Assembly: GCA_948567375.1 (NCBI GenBank)
Contig: OX419755.1
Location: 61,081,945 to 61,145,944, forward strand
Direction of reading: 5' to 3'
Source: Lunularia cruciata
Lineage: Eukaryota > Streptophyta > Marchantiopsida > Lunulariales > Lunulariaceae
DNA length: 64,000 bases
Part shown: piece after piece, positions 34,000 to 45,786 of the stretch
Layout: each line of letters opens with the position of its first letter
Numbering within the stretch: position 1 is the stretch's first letter
Translations under genes and position numbers: made by a program
The notes under the pieces: model-generated
The model's database searches: none
Seen by the model: only the letters and a program-made list of their open reading frames with translations
What the model was told of the DNA's origin: nothing

Positions 34000-36528
34000 A
34001 GCCTAGGTGAGGTTTAATCATGGCGGAGATGAGCGGAAGGAAGATACTGCAGCTTTTCTGTCAGCTGCTGCAACTAGGCAATAATCTGCATAAAGGCAAA
34101 CCGGATTTGGTAAAAAGTACCATCGCAACTGAAAATTCCTCCGAAGTCGCCTGTACTTGTCCATGGTTGACAACCAATATGGTACTCTTGACGATCATCA
34201 TGTTTGCGCGAAGTTGAAGAAAGCAAAAGGACTGCTGGAGAAACGGAGTCCATGCGGCATCTATCCGACTTCAATAGTTAGAGGACGCACTTTTGGAAGC
34301 ATAGACCTACGGGGATTTGGCTACATGGGGTTCTTGGAAGTAACGGGTGTTTTTTAATTTAATAAATAGAATATTGATTTTGTTTCTAACTTTAATTTCC
34401 TTAGTAATTTAAAATCCAAGTTCTGACATTTTATCTAACGACGAGTGTGTTTATAGTTTTATACAGGTTATCAATTTTGTTAAGGCAAGAATTTCTTTTA
34501 TTCTAATCTTTGGTTCTTTTCCGGTAGGTCTTACTAGTTTGAACACGGATCTGGTTTGAACAATATAAAGATGAGAGATATGCATATAGGTGATGAAAAT
34601 GTGGGTGTTTTAATTTAGAGAGTCTCAGCAGTTAGTATCTAATCATATGGAGTTGGTTGTTAGTAGGTTATGAAATAAAATAATTGGTTGTAAGTAGGTT
34701 ATTAAACTATTTGTGAAACACCATGTTTGTATGTTACATGGGAGTTTCACAAACTAGTATCTATTCATATAATATTGGTTGTCAGTAGGTTATGAAGTGG
34801 AGTGTAGTATCATTCGATATTATTGTTCTCTTTATCCTAGCTTGAGATTCACTTAACTTGAGGGTCGTCTAAAATAATGTGCGATATGCCATGTTTGTAT
34901 GTCACATTTGAACTATTTAGGATATCCATGTAAGGAACAAGATCAGAGCTAGATATCCAAGATCGATTACACAGGTGTCATCCATTTTATTTTTGATTTT
35001 TCTTTCCCACATATTGATTGAGTTGTGTAAGCGGTTTATTGATTGAGTTGTCCAAGTGGGTTTTAACCTAAATACCTCACATTTGAGGATTATCGAAGAT
35101 ATGTTTTTGGATCTGTGATTTTCCTAAATTTTCCATGCGCTTTCATGGTGATGTTAATCTAAGACAAATTTTTCGTTTAACACTCCATTGATTGATATGC
35201 GATCTTATAAATAAACTATTATTTCTCTGATTCTTCTTATAATATCTTTGTTATACTTAAGTAATGGAAGGAATAAGGAAGAGAATTATGATTCTAAAGC
35301 TTTTGAGCTAGGTTTAACCATAACTTGACCTAAATTTCCTAATAAAGGAATCCTAGATCCATTAGCTTTTATATGTTTTTTTTGCCTTATGTGCATCCTT
35401 TTTATATGCTTGAAAGACTAATTTTTTAAGAATGTAAAATTATCTATTCTTTTAAGATTATAAACTACTCCACAGTCTTCATATGTCAAGTCAATGCTAC
35501 CTATTTTGAGATTCATTCATCGTCAAAGTTCAACCAATACAAATTTTTCCCTTCTATATACCAAGCCAAATTGATATGCAAAGTCCAAGGTGGAGTTCTT
35601 ACAATGATGTAATTGAGAATTTCATTTTGGGTTCTCTTACTATTGTTGCATTGATTTTTAGAGCTTTCTTCTTATCTAGCCATATAATTTAGAAAGGAAT
35701 ACCTCTTACTTAGTTATTGCTAAACTTGGGTAGTTGTAACTAACTCCAACCTACCTAAAAAAATTTAGTATAGTATTGGGCTTAGGTTTAGGTTATTAGG
35801 GTTAAACTTCACTCTAGAGTAAGGGTACTCTAGAGTGTTAGAATTTAGGTAGCTAACACACACAAATCCATGGTTAATCAAATATCACTAGCAATACTTA
35901 CTTGGAACGTTTGCATGTTTATGCCTTAGCTTTTCTGGCTAAACACACAAGTAGCTAAGTATTCTACTCAAAACATCACCTACTCAAAACATGTAAATGT
36001 AAATCTTCACCGTTCTTCATAGGTTCCTTAAAATTCCCTATGGTTGATTTGCAATTGGATTTGACCTAAGTATATCACTAAGGTACTCAATACTAGCTAA
36101 GTAAGACCACCTTCAAGCCCCAAGATAAAGAAAGCTTAAGTTAGTTATAGTTTACCAAGGCTAATGCACTTTTCATAACAATTGCTTATCACTTCCTTTT
36201 ACCCTAAATAATCAAATCTTGTAATTTTCTATCTTCAAGGTAAACCTATTAATTTTATTTACAACATTAGGAAAAATCACACGTATGAGTGAATCCATTC
36301 CCTTAAAGAAATGACTATAGAAAATAATAAAAGGTCTGAAAAGTGGAAGTTCAAAATATAGGGTGTTAAATCATTAGATGTTCAGCAAAATCTAGCATGG
36401 AAAGATGATAAGGACCAAGTCTGGAAAAGGAGAAATTGGGCTTCTTTATTGTTTATATTTTCTTAAACACGTTGATACTATATATGATGGTCCAATTCTT
36501 GTTTAATAATTAATGATGATGGAAAAAT
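34000..36528. other. AT-rich stretch with old repeats, no gene
   Basis: Between 34631 and 34800 the phrase TAGTATCTA.TCATAT…TTGGTTGT.AGTAGGTTAT recurs two and a half times, and CCATGTTTGTATGT.ACAT recurs at about 34722 and 34885. At about 34933 ACAAGATCAGAGC resembles a tRNA-iMet primer-binding site following a possible LTR end, but no gag or pol sequence follows. Other frames are short and stop-rich. Confidence 0.4.
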
Positions 36529-36970
36529 TGTCATGCCATTTGTAGTGTCACTTCTAGATTGCTCGGACATTGGAGTTGCAGTGATAAAAGCTAGAGATAT
36601 TTTAGTAGTTACCTGTAGACTACTTTCTGACGGACAGATTTCATGTGTTGGGGACTGATTTCATGGTGGGGCCCATCATCACTTTGCTCCGTTGGGTGTG
36701 TTGTTAGCAAGACAGTTAGGGTTTTAGCCCCAACTCGAGTCCAAGTGTATACTTTTGAAGTGCAGCTCCAAAGAACTCACTGCTCTGATGTTGAGCCTTC
36801 GAGTTCTTGGCTATGGTGAATAGAGGCCGGCGAGCGTCACCTGGATTCTCTTAGCTAGAGTGGGTGTGGCTTGACTATAACTAGTGCCCAATTGTTGGCA
36901 GTTTATGGAGTGACAGACCAAGTCTTGATTTGAGTTGAGTTAATTCGAGTGATGTAAAAAAATTGGTTAC
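36529..36970 (+). repeat. Left LTR (main block) of the second gypsy element
   Basis: 442 bp aligned end to end with 45875-46316. It begins TGTCATGCCATTTGTAGTG and ends at TTCGAGTGATGTAAAA. Just after, TTGGTTACATCAAAG may be a primer-binding site of the TTGGTATCAGAG type with a 3-base insertion. The additional ~90-bp block found before the right LTR main block (45787-45874) is not evident on this side, so this LTR may be incomplete. Confidence 0.82.
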
Positions 36971-38387
36971 ATCAAAGAAGTGAGGTCAAGAGGAAATCGG
37001 GTGCAGGAACCGTGAGTGTAGGTAGTATCTCCAAGCTCGATGGATTTTTGGTAGCTCAATCAAATTTCAAGTTTTCTGTTGTGTGCAAAAGGTTGTTGAT
37101 TGATGCAGATTTAGCAGTGAGGTAGATGGTGTGCGGAAGCGTTGGCCAAATTTTGAGCAAAGAGAAGTAATTTTTGAGTAGTGGTTGTGATTTTGAGCTC
37201 AAGAGGTGAAAGCAAGACCAATTTTTTGCAAGTTGGGCTCAAAAGGTTAAATTGAAGATGCAGTCGGAAACCTATCCTTGTGAATTTGTGATTTGGAGAA
37301 ACCCATTTTTTCAATTTGGCTCAAGTGAAGAGTTAGTAGAGGATTTGGCCGTCAACCAACTTTAGATTTTATGTCAGATTTTTGCTAAAGTTTATGTCAG
37401 ATTTTAGCCAAATTTGGAGGAGTTTTGTAGATTTGGAGGTGTTTTGCCAGATTTGGAAAGGGTTCGATGTGGCAAGAAGAAATGCCTCATTTGGTGTTTA
37501 AAGGCTTCAAGGCATAGGGCTGTGGGTTATGAGAGGCTACGAAAGCCTAGAAGGGTTTGCAAGCTAGCTTGTTGGCGTGATGCTAGCTAGTTTAGAGTAG
37601 ATCTTGGTCATTGTTTGGCAAAATCTGCCTATCTTGCTAGATAGTGTGCAACATGGTTTGACTCCTAGATCTTTGGTTCCTAGATTGGTGCCCTAGCCAA
37701 CTAGTCCACACTCTCTTGTTGTCATAATGACTGTTATGCTGTTATCTATACACCTGTAGCTTTGGCTAGGAGAGGCAGTTTGATCCATTCTTGGTGATCT
37801 TGATAGCTCATGACGTAGATAGGAACTCCTATTATGTCAAATGCCAAATGGTGGTAGAGTCAGCCCCGTATTGCTTTATGAGATGGAGGGTTTTTGCTTA
37901 GATTTCTTGTGATTGGACCTTCTCCATTCTCTACTTCCCATTTGTGCACCACGTTTGTGTGAGGTGCACTAAATTTAGAGCATTGGTGCTCTGGTGTGCT
38001 CTCAATGGTGAGGTTGGAGTGATGACCAGTCAAACTATTTTTGTTTCTCTCTGGTGAGGCAAGAAGTAATGACTTGTAGACCGTGAGCGTGCGTGTTGTG
38101 ATGGTAGATCACATGTTGCCATTTCCCCTAGTGTAATTGTCTTAGTTAGAGTTACATTAGTGGGTAGTGTTTTGTTGGTATTGGCACTTGGTGGTGCTCA
38201 CTTGGTATTGGTACTTGGTAGTGTTTGGTTGGTGGTGTTGGTTCTTGGTGGGGTACTTGTGATTGCGGTTGCGGTTGGTGATTTGTGGTTACTTTGTCAT
38301 GATGAAGTTCTTTGGGGATTCAAGAGACATAGTTTATTTGTCGAGTTTCTTGCAGGTGGTCTAGACCGAGTCCAAAGGACCCGGATG
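36971..38387 (+). other. Leader region of the second gypsy element
   Basis: About 1.4 kb between the left LTR and the first gag-like Met. It is T/G-rich with no domain. A Leu/Val-rich open frame just before 38388 looks like a translation of low-complexity GGT/TTG repeats rather than a membrane protein. Confidence 0.5.
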
Positions 38388-39358
38388 GGAGATAGCCCTA
38401 CAATACGCAATAGGTTTACTTGGAATGGTGCTCAAAATCAGCTTGTATCTCATATCCCAATGAGAGGTGAAATTGAATCTAAGTTGGAGTTTGATACAAG
38501 AGCTGATCTAGTTGAGAATGCCCTTGGTGTATTCGCACCGTTGTTGTAGGACATGACACGATTTATGGGGCCTCCAAAGGCCCTAAGCGTTAGTTTGGTA
38601 TAGTGGGTATCATTGAGTCGGATGACTTCATCCAAGAGTTCAATAGTTGGTATGATCTACAATAGATGCGGAACTTGACTTTGTTCCCACTCTTCATGGC
38701 ATGGAAAGGCTTGTTCAACATTTGGAGGGTTTGCTGATGGACTACTACCATGAGTTTAGGAGAGCTCACTTGGAGGAGATTGAGTTATGGAGACAATATT
38801 GGTCTACAAATTATGTCTCTATCACTTCAAGCTTGGTTGCCAAGGGTAGATTGGATGTACCCATGAGTTCTAGCTTGAGTAGTGTTGGTGGAGCTAGTGG
38901 AGGTGCACTAGTTGGAGATAGTGCTACTACGAGTGGAGGTACCACTATAAGAGGTGGTGTATTACTGGGGTTTAACCCCTTGGTGGAGTTCTTTTGGTGT
39001 TTGAGGCAGAACTACTAGGGAGTGCGGATTGACAAGCTGAGTAGCTTGCAAGAGTTCCAATGGAATCCTGGAGAGAGTCTACGCAAGGCATATACTCATA
39101 TGAGGCGGTTGATCAGTTTTGCTCAAGGAGTTATTGAGGCCTAAGTAGTCAAGTGTTGGTATGGGATACTAGATAGGGAGTTACAATGTAGAGTTTGTGA
39201 TGCTACGTTGTTACAAGCTACTTTGCCTACTTTGGCGGTGGTCTTTGGTTTGGCTGAGCGTATTGAGCTCAACATGGTAGAGGAAAGAGTGGCAACATCT
39301 AGATTTGGTAGGGAGACCTCATCTATAGTTGTGGCACTTCTTCTAGAGTGCAACAGAG
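38388..39358 (+). pseudogene. gag region of the second gypsy element
   Basis: The frame at 38388 starts MGDSPTIRNRFTWNGAQNQL and runs 54 codons. The capsid-like part (39018-39355) reads LSSLQEFQWNPGESLRKAYT, HMRRLISFAQGV, then CWYGILDRELQCRVCD and LAVVFGLAERIELNMVEERV, with a stop after GVIEA. Intervening DNA at 38700-39010 also translates in the gag style (HLEGLLMDYYHEFRRAHLEE). The pattern is that of a Retrotrans_gag domain. Confidence 0.75.
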
Positions 39359-39490
39359 TGCACCATGCCTAGCTGGTTTTTGAGGACAAGTGGACAGCCT
39401 TGATCTTATGGAGCGAGTGGAGGGTCTAGTCGAGCTAGACCCTTACCTTCATTTTTGGGTCAACATCATCCAATGAGTGGTGGTGTTTCT

Positions 39491-39625
39491 TGTTGGACTT
39501 GTCGTGGATCTCACCACAGGGGAGAGTGTATTGAAAGCAACGGACCCGATACCTTTAGTGTATCACAACCGATATAGAGGCAATGTGAACATTGTCATAG
39601 ATATGGTCACTCTAGTGACCAATGC
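39491..39625 (+). pseudogene. Two CCHC zinc knuckles (nucleocapsid)
   Basis: In one frame, CWTCRGSHHRGEC (39491-39529) and, 18 codons on, CEHCHRYGHSSDQC (39584-39625). The second is a perfect C-X2-C-X4-H-X4-C. The first has the same cysteines with a displaced His. Such paired knuckles bind genomic RNA in Gag. A stop lies between them. Confidence 0.88.
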
Positions 39626-40526
39626 TTTGATCTACACCCAAAGTTACGGAGTGGTAGGGCTGCTATGGCAGGTAGTAGAGGAGCACCAGTTCATGGAGGA
39701 TGAGTTGGTGGTAGAAGATCCACACCTAGTAGGGGTGCAATACTTGCCCTTACTTTTGATATAGCCATGACTACTTGGATGGAGCAGTTGGAGTAGAGAT
39801 TGGCTAGTATGGCCATTGTGCAAAGGAGATTAGATTTGGGTGTTGAAGTTTCCATCTCATATATTGGTGATAGAGATGCTTTGGATTTCATGTGCAGAGC
39901 AACACATGTGGATGCATCTGTAGTAGTGATTAGGAGTGCGGTACGTGCTCCAGAGCCTAGAGGAGCATCAATGGAGTTGGATCCACATAGAGGAGAGGTT
40001 GGGAGATAGGTCAAACTTCCCCAGTCTTTCATGCTTCTCTAAGACTCTATAGATGTCATCCATGGCTCCTAAACGTCTTAGTGCAAGTGTGGTAGGTGGT
40101 GATGAGGTGCATGATGGACTACCCACTAGTCAACCACTTGCTACTACACAAATTGAGTCTAACACAATGTTGGGGGCAGCTCAATTGATTATGCGCTATC
40201 ATTTGTTTTCAGCCTATGACATGTTCATATTGGGAGTTGACCCAACTCTAATGTTCTGATTGACTGCATGCTTTGTGAGAGTAGGGATGATCTGGTCCCT
40301 ACTACTAGAGTAGAGGTGGTTGATAGTGAAGTTGACTTGGTTGAGGAGCATAGGATTTGTTCATTGACCAATGGTTTATGGCATGCAACAACGGCTAGAT
40401 TGGAGAAGTTGCTAGCTAAACCAGCCTTTGAGAGAGCGTGGTTCACACTTGGTGTTGTCCTATTGCATAAACAGAGGGGAATTTTCCATTTGGTGCGACC
40501 TTCAGGGAAGGTCTATACACCTCAGT

Positions 40527-40600
40527 GAGTCTTATTAGACTCTGGTGCGCAACCCCTTATGTTGGGGAAGGCTATAGTTATCGATCTAGGGTTACGAAAG
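40527..40600 (+). pseudogene. Aspartic protease active-site segment
   Basis: VLLDSGAQPLMLGK is encoded at 40527-40568, with the catalytic D-S-G at 40538-40546. This is the retropepsin LLDSGA box, preceded by a stop. It is followed by VIDLGLRKTHV and another stop. It processes the Gag-Pol polyprotein in active relatives. Confidence 0.75.
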
Positions 40601-41163
40601 ACCCATGTGTAAAGCTGTCCATTTCAGATCCATACATCTCTAGGAGGTGGTTAGACCCAATACATCACACATGGAGAGCTAGTTGTTCAGATTCAGCCTG
40701 GTCATCCAATTGATAGCTCGGTGGTGAGAGCTCAGGCTATTGCGACAATAGTTGAGTCATATGATGTGCTAGTTGAGGGAGTAGTTTTATACCCCATGGG
40801 TTTCAGTATTGACTATTGGGAGGAGACAACCTCATATAGACCAGGTTGGTAGTCTGGTGAGGGATGAGTATGTTGGCTACCTATACGTTTCAATAGTGGC
40901 AATCTTGGCTCACTACAGTCCAAGACCATAGCAACATCAATTTCAGCTTTTAATGGCACAGTTACTTGGCCTGGTGATTTATTGGAGGGGAATAACCATG
41001 CATAGGATACTCTTATACCAAAGGAGATCACTCAAATTTGGAGTACGAGTGGAATTGTTCCATCTACCTTGGATGTTCCATTGTGGAGTTCAAAGGAGGC
41101 ATTGTAGAAACATGCATATCGGTTGGTGCAAAAGGCTTGGAGTGAAGCCTTTGTACCACTAGG

Positions 41164-42160
41164 AGATGAGTGTGAGGATGAGCCTCTAGAGTCGATTACC
41201 TTGATACCTCTGGATACCACACTCATTGCGTGGTAGTATCCCATAGAGGGAGTATGTCTATTGGAGTTGATTGGTGGGATTAGCACTAGATAGCTCACTA
41301 CAGGCGGGTATAAACGTACAAAGGTACTTGTATATGGAGAGGGATGAGATTGCTAGGCAAGTCTCTATACATCATGTGACACACTTGGCTTATTGGTATC
41401 TTGAGTTATTATCAATGTCAACAATTAGGGGTTACCGGAAGGCCCTACGAGTAGATATTTCCTTACTAGGGGCGCATGATATGGAGAGACATGGGCTTGT
41501 TCATTTGGTGATTTTGGGAGGGCCATGTTAGAGACATATACGTGCTGGCCAAATTTTGGGTCTTGAAGATCCCCGTTTTAGTATATTTTGGGAGATGTTA
41601 CGGACACTACAACATCTCTATGTTCATCAGTATGTTTCTCCAGCTTATATTTTGGAGAACATCCCTTTGATGGGTGATTCTTGCATCCGGGTGGTGGTGA
41701 GTACACATCATGCCCATTCTTGGATGGGACTTGTTGTCTTGTTAGATGCAGCCAGAGTGGGATCACAGGCTCATTGTCTTCATCTCTGGTGGACAAACCT
41801 CTTACCTAAAAAGGTTTTACAATGCTCTTATGACGGGATTCAACAACTAGACTACATCATTGTTGATGACATCTTGGATGTTGGGTGTGTCAAATGGTGG
41901 TAGTGGTTGATAGGTCACATATGCAGTGGTGAACCTAGTTGGACAGCCGAGAGCCACTTTTCCCACACTCATGATTTTCCCAAGTTCTCATGCTTTTTGA
42001 GAAGGAGGTCTAGGATTGGTTTGGGACTCACAATTATAGTAGTTGGTAGAGCCCAACGCCAATGAGAGAGAGCGGGTGATGGGTTTTTTCATTGGTATTA
42101 TTGCTGTTCCAGTAATGTTAGATGCATCTAGGCGTTAGGTGTTAAGGTCAGGCTATGGAC
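41164..42160 (+). pseudogene. Degenerate C5-cytosine DNA methyltransferase inside the retrotransposon
   Basis: Motifs appear in methyltransferase order. Motif I is LLELIGGIST (41258-41287), the SAM-binding (D/E)LFGGIG loop with changes. In the frame 41271-41903 there follow LQAGINVQRYLYMERD (motif II), VHLVILGGPC (motif IV, catalytic Pro-Cys at 41523-41528), then a TAG where Gln is usual, GLEDPRFSIFWEML, YILENIPLMGDS (motif VI, Glu-Asn at 41655-41660) and LHLWWTNL (motif VIII, arginines lost). Near 41960 FPTLMIFPSSHAF and at 42061 NERERVMGF match the target-recognition end and motif IX. One frameshift follows motif I. It sits between protease and RT and is not a host gene. Confidence 0.85.
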
Positions 42161-42838
42161 TTGAATTGTTTGACCTAGATTGTGAGCCTTGGCTTGGCAG
42201 AGTAGCGTAGGATGCACTTGATAGGCATCACCACTTGGACACTTGTGAGCCTTGTGCCTATCAAGACAATTCAGGCACATGTTGGGGGCAATGGACCGAG
42301 TGGTCATTGTATTCTTGGGACACAACAAGTAGCTAGTAGGGAGAGTGTTCTACTTGGAGTCCATCCAAGTGAGCGTGGTCTACTTGGATTACACCCTTGG
42401 TCTACTTGGGATGTAGCTAGAGGATGTATGGAGCTTGCAGCCAAATCAAAGGGATTTTTTCACACTGAGGTTTGGAACTCTAGTGGTTGGGAGCATGATA
42501 TTACTGCTCCCAAGGATCCAGTGTAGCAGCCAGTCAGTATGTCTTCCTCTCCTATGACAATTATAGAGGATACTTAGGAGCCAGATCTTGGACCCAAGCT
42601 TACAAAAGAGGAAAGATAGAGAGTTTGGAGGTTCTTGAGGAGCTACACGAGTTGTTTTACCTTTAATATGAAGGATTTGGGTGCTTTGAAGGGACTTGGT
42701 ATAAAGATTGAGCTGACTAGCAATACACCAGATTTCCAATGTCCTTAGTAACATAGTGATATGGACATTGATTCAAAGTTGGAGTAGTGCTCTTTTTGAG
42801 GCTGGTTTGGTGGAGATTCCACATGGAGAGTATGCATC

Positions 42839-43400
42839 AGGTACAATGATGCCAGCCAAGAAGGATATGCATGGCAACTGCACAGATAGGCGGATGTGTG
42901 GAGATTACCATCCTATCAACCAATAGACTAGGGTTGATTGGTATACCATGCCTACACCAAAGGAGATCTTTGATGCAATTGGGCATGCAAAGGTCTTTAG
43001 TACTTTGGATCTTCAAGCAAGATATCATCAATTGTCAATCAAAGAGGAGGATAAGTCCAAGATAGTATTCTAGGCATTGATCCTCACGGCAGAGATGTGT
43101 TATATTAGTAGAGGTTCTTACTATTTAGATTAAAGAATGCTCCTGCTAAGTTCCAAAGGGTCATGGATAGGATCCTAGCTAGATTGGATTTTGCTCGGTG
43201 CTATATTGATGGCATTTTGGTCTATAGCACTATTGTGGTGGAGCATGAGAGATATTTGTTGGAGGTGTTTGAGAGGTTGAGATCTCATGGACTCAAGTTA
43301 CATCTTGGGAAGTGTAGGTTCTTCCATGAGCAAGTTGAGTATTTGGGTCACACTATCTACCCTAGAGGACTTGGTGTTTAGAAGACCAAGGTGGAGGCTA
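42839..43400 (+). pseudogene. Reverse transcriptase remnant of the second gypsy element
   Basis: Reads GTMMPAKKDMHGNCTDRRMC, GDYHPIN, then FDAIGHAKVFSTLDLQARYH and QLSIKEEDKSK. In the frame from 43163, VMDRILARLDFARCYIDGIL is followed by VFERLRSHGLKLHLGKCRFF and EYLGHTIYP. The catalytic Y-x-D-D box is CYIDG, with the second Asp replaced by Gly at 43211-43213. Stops follow INQ and KSKIVF. Confidence 0.92.
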
Positions 43401-43990
43401 TTGCACGCATTCCTTGACCTACAGATGTGAGCAAAGTGTGAGCATTCCTTGGGGATGCAAAATTTTATTGCCACTATGTTAGAGGATTTAGTGCCATTGC
43501 TAAGGCCTTGACAAAGCTGACCAAGCTTACATAAGAGTGGTGTTGGGAAGATGACTAGGAAAGAGCTTTTGTAGAGCTCAAGGAGAAGTTGACATCTACT
43601 CCAATTTTGAGGAGACAAATTAGAGGATGACCATTTTAGGTTCACATTGATTGGAGTATGTTGGGGCTTGGAGCAATGCTCACGCAACATGATGATGAGG
43701 GAAAGGAGTTTATGGTGGCCTATGCTAGTCGCTCCAACAATTAAGTAGAGCAAAAGTATAGTTCATATGAGAGGAAGTGCTTAGCAACAATTTGGGCAAT
43801 AACACATTTCCAATGTTACCTATTTGGTAACCCCTTTACTCTCATCATTGATCATCAACCACTCAAGTGGTTGATGGAGTCTAAAAAGCTTTTAGGGGAA
43901 GCTTGCACGATGGGCTTTGATTTTACAAGAGTATGATTTTATAGTTATTCATAGACCTGGAGTGGTGGTTTGTGATGCAAATGGGTTGAG
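43400..43990 (+). pseudogene. RNase H and connection remnant
   Basis: In order: KVEAIARIP-like, FVRGFSAIAKAL-like, ELKEKLTSTPILRR, GLGAMLTQHDDEGKEF, VAYASRSNN, YSSYERKCLATIWA, GNPFTLIIDHQPLKWLMES, then LQEYDFIVIHRPGVVVCDAN. The D-H-Q-P-L block holds the last RNase H Asp. Several stops and at least two frame changes occur. Confidence 0.85.
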
Positions 43991-44389
43991 TAGAAACCCA
44001 TGTCCTAGCCAGCAGGATCAGATCAGAGCATGTTGGCATGGTGAGACAGATGAGGAGATAGTGCTCGGTTGGCATGCATCTACCTTTCTCTGTATATTAT
44101 CTGAGATTTTGGTGATATCTCTCTCAACGCACATAGGAGGAGTTATTGAGGTCATAGATCCAAAGAGTGAAGATATTGGTATAGTTCAACGAGTCATTCA
44201 TGATGATGTCTTAGTGATGGATTATCTTTGCATTAGTGTTGTGAGTTGCACAGTTGGGGCCAAGGAGAGAGACCATGTTCTTCAACAAGCTAGACGGTTT
44301 ACATTGGAGGGCTGATACCTTTTGCATGTATGGGAGGATGGTAGAGTGAGAGTAGTACCACTTCCATCTTAGAGGTAATAGTTTACATG

Positions 44390-44960
44390 CTCATGAGGAG
44401 CTAGTACATTTTGGAGTAAAGCGTACATATAGCTTACTCTAGAGTTATTATTGGTGATATGGTATGCAGATTGATGTACACCAATTTGTTGGGAGATGTG
44501 TGGTTTGTGACCAAGTTAGAGCATCATTTAATGCTTTTACACCATAATTACACCCATTACCTATCATGGGATTGGGTTATTGTTGGAGTTTGGACTTTGT
44601 TAAACCTTTACCATTGATTATGAGACATCATCCATATGTTTTGGTGATGGTAGAGCACTTCTCCAATTGGATTGAGTTGGTGGCACTTCTTGACAAGTCC
44701 AATAAAGGGATGGCTTATTTGTTCCTGGATCGGGTTCTTAGTCATTTTGGTGCACCAATTGAGGGTTTGACTAATCAAGGTATACAGTTCTTGGGGGATT
44801 TTCAAGTCTTGTGTGACAAGGCTTTGATTGATCATTTTACTACCTCCTAAGATCACCCTAAGGTAGATGGCTTAGTAGAGAGAGTGGTTCAGACGGTGAA
44901 GAGAGGATTGTAAAAGTATGGTTTGCAAAGAGGCCACTTGGGAGATTGGGATTTCCAGTT
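44390..44960 (+). pseudogene. Integrase remnant of the second gypsy element
   Basis: A zinc-binding N-terminus is visible as HAHEELVHFGVKRT … FVGRCVVCDQ (His-His-Cys-Cys). The core frame from 44566 reads CWSLDFVKPLP (first Asp), HFSNWIELVALLDKSNKG, GLTNQGIQFLGDFQ and, after a stop, DHPKVDGLVERVVQT (Glu). The second catalytic Asp (usual T-D-Q-G) is Asn at 44773-44775, so strand transfer would fail. KRGL.KYGLQRGHLGDWD and LPWLAMGYRFS follow. Confidence 0.92.
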
Positions 44961-45477
44961 ACCTTGGTTGGCCATGGGCTATCGGTTCAGCCGGCAACCC
45001 TCCTTAGCATCTTTCTCTCCTTACTTTCTACTCTACTAGATCCAGATTTACCTACAACCATTTGTTGAGATGCTACTTCAGTTTTGGACTTGGATGATCC
45101 AAATGTATGGATGAGCACATGTTCTCAATGGGTAGAGATCTTTCAAAGAGAGATGCCAATGACCTTTGAGAACTTGGCAATTGCTCAACATAGAGATACC
45201 TTACGCTATGCTACTATTTGAGGAGGAGGTTATAGACCCTTGATCCGGCAATTTCATCCAAGAGACTAAGTATATCTACAACAGACAACACCAATGACAC
45301 TTGATGTTTCTAAAAGCTGCACTATCTTGAGAGTGCATGAGGTTTTGCCATCTGGAGTCCTTGTGTTGGAAGGACATGATGGAGTTGTTTGGAAGTATCA
45401 TGTGCGCAATTGTGTGTCATGCCACCATTGATGTAATTATGGACCTCAAGCTTGCATGTACAAGTGCAAGCTTGAGG

Positions 45478-45611
45478 TGTATGTTATGTGGCTCTTCAAG
45501 TGCAGATGCTACTATGTTAGTCTGTAATAGCTGTTCAAGAAGATGGCATATGGCATGTATGACTCCTCCCTCATGGTAGTTCCTAAGGGATAGTGGTTAT
45601 GTCTTAGATGT
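45478..45611 (+). pseudogene. PHD finger at the integrase C-terminus
   Basis: The frame ending at 45579 reads CMLCGSSSADATMLVC, then NSCSRRWHMAC: C-X2-C-X11-C-X2-C-X4-H-X2-C. The last zinc pair (WLCLRC) is found about 17 codons on, in a neighbouring frame at 45600-45611, so a single frameshift and stops break a complete C4HC3 PHD finger. PHD fingers usually read histone H3 tails, here occupying the place a chromodomain takes in chromoviruses. Confidence 0.82.
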
Positions 45612-45775
45612 ACTTGACCTATAGCTAGTTCATCCTTTATATAGTATAAATTGTAGGCATGTGATTAATGATGTGGCTCGATAGCAGCCATCCTCCTGAT
45701 CTTTGCCCATCATAGGGTATACTATATACTTGGGGTAGATGGCTATCTGGAGTTAGAGGGACCTACTCGCTCGCT

Positions 45776-45786
45776 AGGGGGGCGAT
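45776..45786 (+). other. Polypurine tract of the second gypsy element
   Basis: AGGGGGGCGAT lies immediately before TGTGGCACTTTAG at 45787. A G-run just upstream of a TG is the usual plus-strand primer and fixes the true start of the 3' LTR at 45787. Confidence 0.75.

Noticed and set aside
34925-34950. Possible copia- or gypsy-type primer-binding site (ACAAGATCAGAGC)
   Set aside because: Only part of the tRNA-iMet site is present, and no paired LTR or coding domain could be found, so I do not call an element.
38160-38387. Leu/Val-rich segment looking like a membrane protein
   Set aside because: It comes from GGT/TTG-rich low-complexity leader DNA of the second gypsy element, directly upstream of the gag-like Met.
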